Shown here: piece after piece, positions 51,557 to 60,123 of the stretch
Numbering within the stretch: position 1 is the first letter of the stretch
How the letters are laid out: every line of letters begins with the position of its first letter
NCBI GenBank assembly: GCA_017549815.1
Contig: JAFYNH010000037.1
Location: forward strand, 25,882 to 89,881
Reading direction: 5' to 3'
Source of the DNA: Selenomonadaceae bacterium
GTDB taxonomy: Bacteria; Bacillota; Negativicutes; Selenomonadales; Selenomonadaceae
DNA length: 64,000 bases
Position numbers and translations under genes: made by a program
Notes under the pieces: generated by a model
The model's database searches: none
Told to the model about the DNA's origin: nothing
The model's input: only the letters and a program-made list of their open reading frames with translations

Positions 51557-52312
51557 TTGAGCGATAACAAAGAACAAAATGATAACAACGAATTGAATGA
51601 TACCGACGAATCAACCGACAACGACGAATCAGATAACAATGACGAATCAACCGACGACGTTGAAGAGCAACCTAAAAAAGAATCGTCTATTTTTAGCACG
51701 ATAAGGAATATTATTCTGGGGTTGATTTTCTTAGTCGTTTTGATTGTCGGCGGCTTTATCGCGGCGGTTAAATACGATGTCCTCACTACGGAAAACGTCG
51801 CTATGCTGAATGAAACGCTTGGACTTTATCGACTGCCCCTTGTCGGCAACGGCAATTATTTTGAAGTACCCGAAGGCGTCGAGTGGCCTCCTAAAGAAGA
51901 AGAACCTAAACCCGAAGAAAAGCCGCCCGAACCAGAGCCTGTCGTCGAGGAAAAGCCCGCGCCTAAAGCTACCGAAGTTAAAATCGATAAGAAGGCTATC
52001 GAAGAACAACGCGCCCAACGCGAGGCTGAAGAAAAAAAGCGCGTCACTCGTCTTGCGCGGATTTATGAAAGTATGAAACCCGAAGCCGCCGCTAATGCCT
52101 TAATCAACGTCGATTGGGACACGACAGTTTTAATCCTTCAACGCATGAGCGAAGATTCGGTCGCGCAGATTTTGGCTAAAATGGAACCCGAAGCCGCCGC
52201 GCAACTTACCGAAATGTTATTCGCGGGCACACAACGCCGAGTAACGACACCTTATGACACTATGCGCAACGAGCCTGTCACTTCGCCCGAACAATTAATG
52301 TACAACGAATAA
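51557..52312 (+). CDS. MotE-like membrane protein with MgtE N-terminal-like domain
   Basis: About 251 residues. A very acidic Asn/Asp/Glu-rich N-terminus (about 1-45) precedes one TM helix (IILGLIFLVVLIVGGFIAAV), then a Pro/Glu-rich stretch (EEEPKPEEKPPEPEPVVEEK), a charged coiled coil and a C-terminal MgtE_N/FliG-like domain (LARIYESMKPEAAANALINV, LAKMEPEAAAQLTEML). This order is that of MotE, a periplasmic flagellar chaperone, but no flagellar genes are near. The start is probably TTG at 51557 with AAGGTGA upstream; GTG at 51548 is possible. Confidence 0.65.
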   Translation: MSDNKEQNDNNELNDTDESTDNDESDNNDESTDDVEEQPKKESSIFSTIRNIILGLIFLVVLIVGGFIAAVKYDVLTTENVAMLNETLGLYRLPLVGNGNYFEVPEGVEWPPKEEEPKPEEKPPEPEPVVEEKPAPKATEVKIDKKAIEEQRAQREAEEKKRVTRLARIYESMKPEAAANALINVDWDTTVLILQRMSEDSVAQILAKMEPEAAAQLTEMLFAGTQRRVTTPYDTMRNEPVTSPEQLMYNE

Positions 52313-52313
52313 A

Positions 52314-52348
52314 TAAAAGCCCGCCAATCGGCAGGGCAATTTTTTTAT
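52314..52348 (+). terminator. terminator behind the MotE-like gene
   Basis: GCCCGCC-AATC-GGCAGGGC followed by AATTTTTTT, three bases after the stop codon. The T-run overlaps the 3' end of the convergent lipid kinase gene. Confidence 0.8.
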
Positions 52349-53220
52349 CCGAAAAAGTTTATCGCGTGCTTAATCGTCTCGACTTTAAGCGGCAATTTAT
52401 CTCCGACTTCGCCGTCAAGGTCGCTTGTCAATTCAGTAGCAGATTTTATCTCGAAAGTCTCCGCTTGCAACTTGAAAATATTTTCGTCGAACTGAATGCT
52501 CTCGCCCGCCAAAATTTTCTTAGCCAAACTTACCAACGCGGGCGGCGAACAACTCTTTAGCGCAAGCAAGTCTAATTTGCCGTCGTCAATCTGCGCGGAA
52601 TCCGAAACCTTTTTAAATCCCGCTACCGACGGTGAATTTAATATCAAGAATAAAAAGGCATCGACAGAAAAATTTTCTCCGTCCGCGATAATTTCAAACG
52701 GCACAGTCTTAAAATTCTTAAGCTCACCCAGCCCGCGCAGATAATATGCACTCTTGCCTAAAAAATTCTTAAGCCGTGAATCGACTTCATGCGCTATCGA
52801 AGTAAAAACGCCCGCGCTCGCCACATTGATAAAATATTCCGCGCCATTAACCAAACCTAAATCAACGGGGCGCGTCCTGCCTTCGGCGATAATGTCAAAA
52901 TAATTTTCAGCGTCAATGTTAAGGTGAGCGGCAAAATCGTTTGAAGTGCCCGACCCAATCACTCCGACGGGTAAATCAAGCGAATTTTTTTTGAGCCAAT
53001 TAATCACCGCGTGTAAAGTGCCGTCGCCGCCCGCCGCAATTACGCCCTCTGCTTGAGAAGTTTTAACGCAATCGATAAAGGCAGAGTTGTCGTCCGCGCA
53101 GGTTCGATAGACATATAAAACTATCCCGCGCCGTTGAAAATTTTCTATGACCGCGTCGAGCCTTTTCTTAAATGCCGCATTGCCCGACACGGGATTATAA
53201 ACGAGTAAAATTTTTTTCAT
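52345..53220 (-). CDS. diacylglycerol kinase-family lipid kinase (YegS/DgkB-like)
   Basis: The 291-residue protein begins MKKILLVYNPVSGNAAFKKR and has the DAGK catalytic motif GVIAAGGDGTLHAVINWLKK, then GVIGSGTSNDFAAHLNIDA and GLVNGAEYFINVASAGVFTS. Such cytoplasmic kinases phosphorylate diacylglycerol or related lipids to recycle phospholipid. Length is usual. No good ribosome binding site is seen before the ATG (GTATCTTTAA), so a low translation rate or another start is possible. A palindromic region separates it from the upstream gene. Confidence 0.88.
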   Translation of the reverse strand: MKKILLVYNPVSGNAAFKKRLDAVIENFQRRGIVLYVYRTCADDNSAFIDCVKTSQAEGVIAAGGDGTLHAVINWLKKNSLDLPVGVIGSGTSNDFAAHLNIDAENYFDIIAEGRTRPVDLGLVNGAEYFINVASAGVFTSIAHEVDSRLKNFLGKSAYYLRGLGELKNFKTVPFEIIADGENFSVDAFLFLILNSPSVAGFKKVSDSAQIDDGKLDLLALKSCSPPALVSLAKKILAGESIQFDENIFKLQAETFEIKSATELTSDLDGEVGDKLPLKVETIKHAINFFG

Positions 53221-53267
53221 TTAAAGATACCCAAAGTATAAAACAAACTTAGATGAGGCGAAAACCA

Positions 53268-53376
53268 CCCGGCGCACATGGATGTGCGCCGCGCCGCGTT
53301 TTTCACGTGATGTGAAAAGCGGCGTCTATCGCCTTTTCTTTTTGTAACTTTTTCTTTGGGCGAGCAAAGAAAAAGT
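53268..53376. repeat. cluster of three intergenic palindromes
   Basis: GGCGCACATG/GATGTGCGCC (53271-53290) is a 9-bp stem with a two-base loop. CGCCGC...GCGGCG (53292-53324) encloses TTTTCAC...GTGAAAA. AACTTTTTCTTTG-GGCGAG-CAAAGAAAAAGTT (53348-53379, approximate) is a perfect 13-bp stem. They lie between the DUF4931 gene and the lipid kinase gene and may be terminator or a dispersed palindromic element. Confidence 0.7.
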
Positions 53377-53395
53377 TTTGCAAAAAATCACAAAC

Positions 53396-54160
53396 CTAAT
53401 TCCCGAAATAAACTTCCTGAATCTCGTTGGCAATGCGCTCGATATTATTCGGCAGAAAATGGATATTATAGCCGACAAAATAGGGCGACGTGGCATAACG
53501 TGGCATAACCTTTGCAAAGATTTTCTCTGCGCGGCGGTAGAAAAAAATATTGTAGCTCGTGCAACGCTTGCTGAAAAAATTCATGACGTAATGAACCGCA
53601 ACTTGAATGAAGTCGGCAAGAGTATCGATTGAGCCGCCCGCCTCGACGACAACATTGAGTTCGCCAAAACCTACTCGCGGACAATTTGAAATGTTAAACT
53701 CAACGCCGTCGCGCTCCGCTATGATAAGCCCGCGCAGTTCTGCTTCGTCAAAGAGTAATTCCGAATTTAATTGCGGAAAGCCGACAAGTTGCATATGCGG
53801 ATGGCGAATCGTCCCGCCGCTCATTATCCCGTAATTCTTGAAGAATAAAACTTCTGCGTACTTGCCCGATGCTAAAAGATTTTTCCATTGCTTGACGCCC
53901 ATCTTTATGACGCGGCGCATTTTTTCTTTCGAGTAATCGGGCATATCGACTTTGCACTCGCGCCCCTCAATCAAAACAAATTGGTCGGCTCCTTCGATGA
54001 CGTGATACTTATTCTTTAAAAAAATTATGTCGCCGTCAACCTCAATTATGTCCTTTAAATTTTCCACGTCGCAAAACGGACAGGCGGCGTCGGCGTGAAT
54101 CAAATTTTCGGGCTTTGTCCTGCCAATGTCCGTATTAAATTTTATCAGATTGATATTCAC
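53396..54160 (-). CDS. DUF4931 / GalT-like nucleotidyltransferase-fold protein
   Basis: About 254 residues from a GTG at 54160, with TTGGAGGCGATTGGC upstream. DAACPFCDVENLKDIIEVDG resembles the zinc-finger region of galactose-1-phosphate uridylyltransferases. GGTIRHPHMQLVGFPQL carries an H-x-H-x-Q-like catalytic motif of the HIT/GalT superfamily. DUF4931 proteins share this organisation; their reaction is not established. A longer frame from 54241 overlaps the upstream gene and lacks start signals. It is 19 bases downstream of the orphan TRD gene. Confidence 0.7.
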   Translation of the reverse strand: MNINLIKFNTDIGRTKPENLIHADAACPFCDVENLKDIIEVDGDIIFLKNKYHVIEGADQFVLIEGRECKVDMPDYSKEKMRRVIKMGVKQWKNLLASGKYAEVLFFKNYGIMSGGTIRHPHMQLVGFPQLNSELLFDEAELRGLIIAERDGVEFNISNCPRVGFGELNVVVEAGGSIDTLADFIQVAVHYVMNFFSKRCTSYNIFFYRRAEKIFAKVMPRYATSPYFVGYNIHFLPNNIERIANEIQEVYFGN

Positions 54161-54179
54161 GCCAATCGCCTCCAAAAGT

Positions 54180-55139
54180 TTATTCGTCGTCCTCTCGGTC
54201 AAATTCTTCGTGCAAAACTTCATACATATACAACAGCGCAACTTGTATGGTCATTTCGTCCATGTCGGGCTTTAAGCGTCCATATAAACTGAAAACCGCC
54301 AAATCGTTTTCTTCGTGCGCCTTGCGTAAATCATACGGCATAGAAACTTCGTCGTAAAGGTCGGCATAAGTCGCATTGGGATAGTTGGCGCGGGCGTCTA
54401 AAATTTTCTGCGCGGTCTTTTCAACTCGCGGCTTCCAAGTGTCCGGATAGTACAACGGAAATGGAAACGTATTATAAACAAGCGTATTTGAATAACGATA
54501 ATCATTCCTCAGCCGCCCCGCCACAAGCCGCATCCAAGCCATATGTATCGAACTTGTCAGTACTCCGAATAAAAATAAATCGGCGTCGGGAAGTACAAAA
54601 ACTGCGTCGCTTGCAATAGTTTTCGCGTCTATGTAGCCAATCGGAATATAACGGCGACTGGAACTGCTGACTCGCGGAATTAATAAATAATCTGTCGTCG
54701 GCTGTCGAATTTCCGCGAAGAGCGTCGGTTTATCTGCAAGCTTACGAGTGGCGGCTTTTTTACTTTGCAAACGAAATTCGCGAACATTTTTAACCCGTTC
54801 ATAAACCAAAGGCATTTTACGAAGTTCATCGGGCGGACAATCTTTTAGCCATAAACAAAATCTTTTCTTGCCCTTAATAAATTCTTCCGCGCCCATAAAC
54901 GGACGAATCCATTTTTCTGCGCGGGGATTTTTTTTAATAAGCTCGTCACGGTCGGCGGGCGTTAAAAGTAAATTTCTGTTATCGGTCGGCTTATTGCCAT
55001 AAATCATAGACGGCACGTTAAAGAACGGCGTCGCTCGCGGCTCAACGTAAATATCTGGACCCGGCAAAAGATAAGCGTTAATGTGGTCGACGACGGTAAA
55101 ATTATTTTTCCACGCATAATCCGTAGGAGTTTCGCTCAT
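54180..55139 (-). CDS. orphan MmeI-type target-recognition domain (5'-truncated DNA methyltransferase)
   Basis: The 319 residues match only the C-terminal part of MmeI-like type IIG/BREX-type DNA methyltransferases: INAYLLPGPDIYVEPRATPF, PSMIYGNKPTDNRNLLLTP, GAEEFIKGKKRFCLWLKDC, VREFRLQSKKAATRKLADKP, LIPRVSSSSRRYIPIGYIDA, and SSIHMAWMRLVAGRLRNDYR followed by YSNTLVYNTFPFPLYYP. Full-length relatives (about 900 residues or more) have an N-terminal methylase domain with an NPPF/Y motif; nothing of it remains upstream. The frame starts with ATG but has a poor ribosome binding site. It is probably a decayed restriction-modification gene, or a stand-alone specificity subunit. Confidence 0.8.
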   Translation of the reverse strand: MSETPTDYAWKNNFTVVDHINAYLLPGPDIYVEPRATPFFNVPSMIYGNKPTDNRNLLLTPADRDELIKKNPRAEKWIRPFMGAEEFIKGKKRFCLWLKDCPPDELRKMPLVYERVKNVREFRLQSKKAATRKLADKPTLFAEIRQPTTDYLLIPRVSSSSRRYIPIGYIDAKTIASDAVFVLPDADLFLFGVLTSSIHMAWMRLVAGRLRNDYRYSNTLVYNTFPFPLYYPDTWKPRVEKTAQKILDARANYPNATYADLYDEVSMPYDLRKAHEENDLAVFSLYGRLKPDMDEMTIQVALLYMYEVLHEEFDREDDE

Positions 55140-55198
55140 TATTAATCACCTTCCATTCCAAAAAGGATTATGCCACACGGCGGCGAAAAAGGCAATTA

Positions 55199-55255
55199 AT
55201 AGCTAGGAACTAGGAACTAGGGACTAGGAATTAGGGATTAGGATTAGGAGTAGAA
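55199..55255. repeat. heptad repeat element, one arm only
   Basis: TAGGAAC TAGGAAC TAGGGAC TAGGAAT TAGGGAT and a shorter variant, upstream of the flippase gene. Unlike the other elements there is no inverted arm. Its last AGGAG might serve as a distant ribosome binding site. Confidence 0.75.
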
Positions 55256-55264
55256 ATTTAGATA

Positions 55265-56902
55265 ATGACAGAAAATAAATCGAGCGAGAAATTTTTAAAG
55301 GGCACGTTCATCTTGACGATAGCAAGTTTCGTAGTAAAAGTCATCGGCTCTTTGAATTGGATATTCGTCTCAAGGATATTGGGCGGCGAAGGCATCGGGC
55401 TTTACCAAATGGCGTTCCCGATTTATTTTTTCGCAATGACAATCTCGCAAGCGGGCGTACCGGTGGCGATTTCGATAATCACGGCGGAGCGCGTCGCTTT
55501 AAAAGATATATTCGGAGCTAAGCGGGTCTTCCGTATTTCAATGCTGTTGATGTTGGTAACGGGAATATTTTTCTCGGTTCTGACGTATTTCGCGGCGGAT
55601 TGGCTGATAGATTGGCAATTCATACGCGACCCGCGAGCACATTTATCAATAGTGGCATTGTCGCCGACGATTTTCTTTGTAACGTTTTTGGCGTCGTCGC
55701 GAGGCTATTTACAAGGTTGGCAACGCATGACGCCGACCGCAGTCAGTCAGATAGTCGAGCAAATTTTCCGCGTGATAATAATGATAGTGCTTGCGGACTT
55801 ATTCTTGCCAATGGGTTTGGACTACGCGGCGGCGGGCGCAAGTTTAGGAGCATTAGCGGGCGCGGTGACGGGCTTAATCGTCCTTGTCTATTTCCACATA
55901 AAATTAAATCGGGACATTGAACGGACTTACGGACTAGACTTGAAACCTTTGCCAGAGACGGCGCACGAATCGACATTATCAATCATCAAGCGGATATTCA
56001 AATTGGCGTTGCCGGTAAGTGCGGCGTCGATAATGTTGCCTGTCGTGTCGAATTTAGATTTAATGATAGTGCCTCAGCGATTGGAGGTTGCGGGCTATTC
56101 GGTTCGGCAAGCGACGGAGCTTTTCGGCTATTTAACGGGCATGGCGGTTCCGCTGATAAATTTGGCGACGATATTAACGGCGTCCTTAGCGGTGTCGATA
56201 GTTCCTGCGATTTCGGAGGCGCGGGCGTTGAAAGATACGGCGCGGATATTTCGGCAGACGGCGGCGGCGGTTAGGATTTCAAACTTTGTATGTTTTCCGG
56301 CGTTCGTAGTGGTATTTTTCTTAGCGACGCCGATAGCGAGCTTGATATACAATGCGCCGGGCGCGGGGCCTGCGGTAATGATTTCGGCGGTGTCGATAAT
56401 TTTATTGGGACTTCATCAAGTTTCGACGGGCGTCTTGCAAGGGCTTGGACATACGACGATACCGATGGTTAATATGATTTTGGCGGCAGTTGCTAAGGTC
56501 ATTTTAAACTGGACGTTGACGGCAATGCCGGCGTTAGGAATTATGGGCGCGGCTTGGGCGACGGCGGCTGACATGGGCGTTGCGGCGTTCATAAATTTAT
56601 ATTTTATCCACAAGTACATTGGCTACAAAATGGAAGTCGGGCAGTTATTCAAGACGATAGCGGCGTCTGGTGCAATGGCTTTGGTCGTGAAATTTTTCTA
56701 TGATTTGACGATAGCGGAATGGCATATGGAAATTTTCTCGACGTTCGGGGCGATATTTACGGGCTGTGTAGTTTACATGGCGACTTTGGCGATGATAGGC
56801 GGCTTGCTTGAAGAGGATATGGCGCGAATTCCGTTGATTGGCAGATTCGGCACAAAGATTTTCCGCAAGCTGGGGATTTTCAAGACTAAAGAGGGGGTTT
56901 GA
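55265..56902 (+). CDS. MOP-superfamily flippase, SpoVB/MurJ/Wzx-like
   Basis: The 545-residue integral membrane protein has about 14 TM segments. It contains TFILTIASFVVKVIGSLNWI, SRILGGEGIGLYQMAFPIYF, SRGYLQGWQRMTPTAVSQIV and TGVLQGLGHTTIPMVNM, as in the polysaccharide biosynthesis (SpoVB) branch of the MOP superfamily. Members move undecaprenyl-linked lipid intermediates across the membrane. Whether it handles lipid II or a surface polysaccharide cannot be told; no glycosyltransferases are adjacent. No clear ribosome binding site near the ATG. Confidence 0.85.
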   Translation: MTENKSSEKFLKGTFILTIASFVVKVIGSLNWIFVSRILGGEGIGLYQMAFPIYFFAMTISQAGVPVAISIITAERVALKDIFGAKRVFRISMLLMLVTGIFFSVLTYFAADWLIDWQFIRDPRAHLSIVALSPTIFFVTFLASSRGYLQGWQRMTPTAVSQIVEQIFRVIIMIVLADLFLPMGLDYAAAGASLGALAGAVTGLIVLVYFHIKLNRDIERTYGLDLKPLPETAHESTLSIIKRIFKLALPVSAASIMLPVVSNLDLMIVPQRLEVAGYSVRQATELFGYLTGMAVPLINLATILTASLAVSIVPAISEARALKDTARIFRQTAAAVRISNFVCFPAFVVVFFLATPIASLIYNAPGAGPAVMISAVSIILLGLHQVSTGVLQGLGHTTIPMVNMILAAVAKVILNWTLTAMPALGIMGAAWATAADMGVAAFINLYFIHKYIGYKMEVGQLFKTIAASGAMALVVKFFYDLTIAEWHMEIFSTFGAIFTGCVVYMATLAMIGGLLEEDMARIPLIGRFGTKIFRKLGIFKTKEGV

Positions 56903-57140
56903 AATTTCTTGCTGGCGTTCAAGAAATTTTTGTAAAGAAGACTTTTGACGGTGGCGGCTGTCCTTGCATAAAGAGGTCTTTCAGACAATTCATGGCTGAT
57001 TGGAATTTTGCCACGATTAGACACGTAACTCCGTTATGCTGGATTTTTGTAACTCATTGTTCCTCCTGCTTTCTTTTAAGTTATAAACATTTTAGCAGGA
57101 AACTATGGGCTTTCCTATCTGTTGTATTTGCATTGTAAAT
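56903..57140. other. intergenic stretch without a credible gene
   Basis: Between the flippase and the convergent GntR regulator. CCTGCT (about 57065) can pair with AGCAGG (about 57098), a possible terminator for either gene. Short frames on both strands have no start signals and no recognisable sequence. Confidence 0.4.
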
Positions 57141-57872
57141 TCAATTACGTAAAAGATTGTATCGGTAGAAATAACCTTCGACGAGCATTTTACGCGCCTC
57201 TTCGTCGTTCTTATACTTAACTACTTTGAATAAATCTTCGTGCGCCTTTTTAAGTTCGTCGCCTTTACCGAGCTTGAGCATATTGCGAACTGTCGACATG
57301 CGTATTTCACTTGTCAAAGTCCGAACGAGCTTTGCAATTTGTCCGAGTAAAGAATTATGCGCCGCTATCGAAATTGCCTCGTGAAAATTATCGTCGGCTA
57401 CGAAAACTCTTTCCACATTGCCTTTATCTATTTCTTTGATGAGCCTGTCGAGTTGCTCCTCCAGCTGAAATAAATCTTCTGGCTCCGCCTTAACCATTGC
57501 CAATTCTAAAATGCCAAAGTCAATCCACTCGCGCAACTCTTTTAAGTTGTCCAAAGAGTCCGATTGGTCGAGAATAATTCCGTACAGGAGCGGATTAATC
57601 ATCTTGTCCGAGAAACCATTGGCAACGAAAGTTCCTTCGGGGCGTCGAATGTCCAATACACCGAACGAGACTAAAATTTTAATCGCCTCGCGTATGGAAT
57701 TGCGCCCGACGCCGAAACTTGACGCCAACTCCATTTCCGTCGGCAATTTATCACCCGGTTTAAGTTCTTTATAAATCATGGCGTAAGTTAAACGATCTAT
57801 AACCTGTTGAACGATCGAAGTATTATCAATGGGGCGCAAGAAACTTTTTTCCGCAACTTCGCCGACATCCAT
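57141..57872 (-). CDS. GntR/FadR-family transcriptional regulator
   Basis: The 243-residue protein has an N-terminal winged helix (IYKELKPGDKLPTEMELASS, FGVGRNSIREAIKILVSFGV, LDIRRPEGTFVANG) and a C-terminal all-helical FCD ligand domain (REWIDFGILELAMVKAEPED, FVADDNFHEAISIAAHNSLL) with the Asp and His residues that hold a metal in this family. It is divergent from the mannitol transporter gene, so it most likely controls mannitol use, with a sugar acid or sugar phosphate as effector. That role is inference from position. Start has AAAGGA nine bases before ATG. Confidence 0.85.
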   Translation of the reverse strand: MDVGEVAEKSFLRPIDNTSIVQQVIDRLTYAMIYKELKPGDKLPTEMELASSFGVGRNSIREAIKILVSFGVLDIRRPEGTFVANGFSDKMINPLLYGIILDQSDSLDNLKELREWIDFGILELAMVKAEPEDLFQLEEQLDRLIKEIDKGNVERVFVADDNFHEAISIAAHNSLLGQIAKLVRTLTSEIRMSTVRNMLKLGKGDELKKAHEDLFKVVKYKNDEEARKMLVEGYFYRYNLLRN

Positions 57873-58028
57873 AGGGCAACGTCCTTTCCGTAAAAACTTT
57901 GTTTTTGATTATAACTTTCAAAATCTCATTGTCAAGTTAAAATGTCCTTAATAATGAAGGACAAATTTCAATATTTTTTTCACTTGCCAAAATATATGGC
58001 TACGTTTAAAATTCAACATAGGATAAAG

Positions 58029-58087
58029 GAACTAGGAGCGAGTTGCTAGGAACTAGTTCCTGCTAGTTCCCAGTTCCTAGTCCCTAT
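58029..58087. repeat. heptad repeat element, inverted arms
   Basis: TAGGAGC GAGTTGC TAGGAAC meets TAGTTCC TGCTAGT TCCCAGT TCCTAGT. It lies in the mtl regulatory region, 24 bases before the mtlA start, so a hairpin here would be in the mtlA leader. Confidence 0.75.
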
Positions 58088-58110
58088 CAACTAAATTGGA
58101 GGTGTTATCA

Positions 58111-59994
58111 ATGCAAGAGGCGATGCAAAAGTTTGGTCGCTTCCTCAGCGCAATGGTCATGCCCAATATCGGCGCGTTCATTGCTTGGGGATTTATCACA
58201 GCACTCTTTATTCCTGCGGGTTGGATACCCAATGAAGGGCTCGCTGAACTCGTCGGTCCTATGGCTAAATGGCTGTTGCCGTTATTAATCGGCTTCACGG
58301 GCGGCGAAGTTGTCAACGGGCATCGTGGCGGCGTCGTTGGCGCGATTGCCACAGCCGGTATCATAGTCGGTACCGATATTCCCATGTTTATGGGCGCAAT
58401 GATTATGGGTCCCATAGGCGGCGTCGCGATTAAAAAATTCGACGAAATGGCGCAAGACTCAATTCCCGGCGGTTTCGAGATGTTAGTTAATAACTTCTCG
58501 GCGGGCATTATCGGCGGCATTCTCGCCTGCGCGGCTTACAGCTTCGTCGGACCTTTAGTTTCGAGTTTGACGGACGGACTTGCCTCAGCGGTCGGCGGTA
58601 TCGTTGCGGCTGGTGTGTTACCACTCGTCTCAATCTTGGTCGAACCTGCGAAGATTTTGTTCCTCAATAACGCAATCAATCACGGCGTCTTTACTCCGCT
58701 CGGTATGCAACAGGCGCAGGAAGTCGGCAAATCGGTTTTCTTCATGATTGAATCAAATCCCGGACCCGGTCTCGGCGTTCTGCTTGCCTATTCGCTGTTC
58801 GGTGTCGGCAATGCTAAAGGCTCGGCTCCCGGCGCAGTCATCATTCATTTCTTCGGCGGTATTCATGAAATTTATTTCCCCTATGTCCTTATGAAACCCA
58901 CGCTGATTCTTGCGGTTATGGCGGGCGGTATCACGGGCGTTTTCACATTGACAGTACTCAACGGCGGCTTGGTAGCTCCTGCGGCTCCGGGTTCCTTTAT
59001 CGCAATTATGGCTATGACGGCTCCGGGCGCATATTTCGCTAATATTGCGGCAGTAGCGGCGGCGGCTGGTGTAAGTTTTGCAGTCAGTTCAATCTTTATC
59101 AAGGCGACGGCTAAGGCTGATTCAGAGAAAGAAGACGCACTCGAAGCGGCTCAAGCCAATATGAAATCTATGAAGGCGGCGTCCAAAGGTCAAGCTCCGG
59201 CGGACGAAAAACAAGTTGCAGGTTCCGACATTAAATTTATCGTCTATGCTTGCGATGCGGGCATGGGTTCCAGTGCATTAGGCGCGGCGGCTCTCCGTAA
59301 AAAACTTCATAAAGACGGCTACAAGCACATTACCGTTAAAAACTTCGCAATCGGCAACATTCCTAAAGACGCGCAGATTGTCGTTTCGCATGAAAAACTT
59401 GCTGAACGCGCAAAAGCCGACTCTCCGCAAGCCGAACACATTTGGGTTAAGGACTTCACTAACAACAACGTTTATGACGTTATCAGCGAACGCTTAAAGG
59501 GCGGCGGAATTTCGGCAACTGCTGACGGCGGCGGCGAAGAAGAAACTACCGCGATCAAAGAAGGTATCCTACTTAAAGAAAATGTCAAAGTCGGCTTGAA
59601 GAGTGTCAGCAAGGAAGAGGCTATCAAGGCGGCGGGCGAACTTTTATTCAAGAGTGGCTACGTTGAAAAAGAATATATCGAAGGCATGTTGGCTCGCGAA
59701 CGCGACATTTCGACTTACATTGGACAAGGAATTGCAATACCTCACGGCGAAAACGCAGTTAAGAAACATGTCATCAAGACGGGGCTTGTCGTCATGCAAT
59801 ATCCGAACGGCGTTAAATTCTCCGACGAAAACACGGCGCATTTAATCGTTGGTATCGCGGGCAAGGGCGACGACCATTTGGCGATTATCGCGAACTTGGC
59901 AACGATTACTATGGAATATTCTGAAGCAGATTTACAGAAAGCATACACGACCAACGACCCGCAAGTTTTGTTTGACATGTTTACTAAGGGGTAA
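58111..59994 (+). CDS. mtlA: PTS mannitol-specific EIICBA
   Basis: About 627 residues with all three PTS domains in one chain. EIIC (about 1-340) has MPNIGAFIAWGFITALFIPA, GGEVVNGHRGGVVGAIATAG and SNPGPGLGVLLAYSLFG. EIIB (about 380-470) has IVYACDAGMGSSALGAAALR with the phosphorylated Cys. EIIA (about 485-627) has GIAIPHGENAVKKHVIKTG with the phosphorylated His. It imports mannitol as mannitol-1-phosphate using phosphoenolpyruvate through HPr. The ATG at 58111 has GGAGGTGTTATCA upstream; an in-frame TTG at 58096 is not needed. The dehydrogenase gene follows. Confidence 0.95.
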   Translation: MQEAMQKFGRFLSAMVMPNIGAFIAWGFITALFIPAGWIPNEGLAELVGPMAKWLLPLLIGFTGGEVVNGHRGGVVGAIATAGIIVGTDIPMFMGAMIMGPIGGVAIKKFDEMAQDSIPGGFEMLVNNFSAGIIGGILACAAYSFVGPLVSSLTDGLASAVGGIVAAGVLPLVSILVEPAKILFLNNAINHGVFTPLGMQQAQEVGKSVFFMIESNPGPGLGVLLAYSLFGVGNAKGSAPGAVIIHFFGGIHEIYFPYVLMKPTLILAVMAGGITGVFTLTVLNGGLVAPAAPGSFIAIMAMTAPGAYFANIAAVAAAAGVSFAVSSIFIKATAKADSEKEDALEAAQANMKSMKAASKGQAPADEKQVAGSDIKFIVYACDAGMGSSALGAAALRKKLHKDGYKHITVKNFAIGNIPKDAQIVVSHEKLAERAKADSPQAEHIWVKDFTNNNVYDVISERLKGGGISATADGGGEEETTAIKEGILLKENVKVGLKSVSKEEAIKAAGELLFKSGYVEKEYIEGMLARERDISTYIGQGIAIPHGENAVKKHVIKTGLVVMQYPNGVKFSDENTAHLIVGIAGKGDDHLAIIANLATITMEYSEADLQKAYTTNDPQVLFDMFTKG

Positions 59995-60108
59995 GGGAAA
60001 AGGTGTCGGGGGTAAAGGGTTTTTCCCTTATCCCTAAATCCTAAATCCTAAATCCTGAATCCTGAATACTGAACCCTGAACCCTAAATCCTGACACCTAT
60101 AACCTAAA
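59993..60108. repeat. heptad repeat element between mtlA and mtlD
   Basis: A left arm (GGGTAAG GGAAAAG GTGTCGG GGGTAAA) and a long right arm TAAATCC TAAATCC TAAATCC TGAATCC TGAATAC TGAACCC TGAACCC TAAATCC TGACACC. This is the longest example here, starting at the mtlA stop codon and ending just before the mtlD ribosome binding site. Confidence 0.85.
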
Positions 60109-60123
60109 AGAGGAGGTCATACA

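Noticed and set aside
56773..57138. Short frames on both strands after the flippase gene
   Set aside because: No ribosome binding sites, partial overlap with the flippase gene, and no recognisable sequence.
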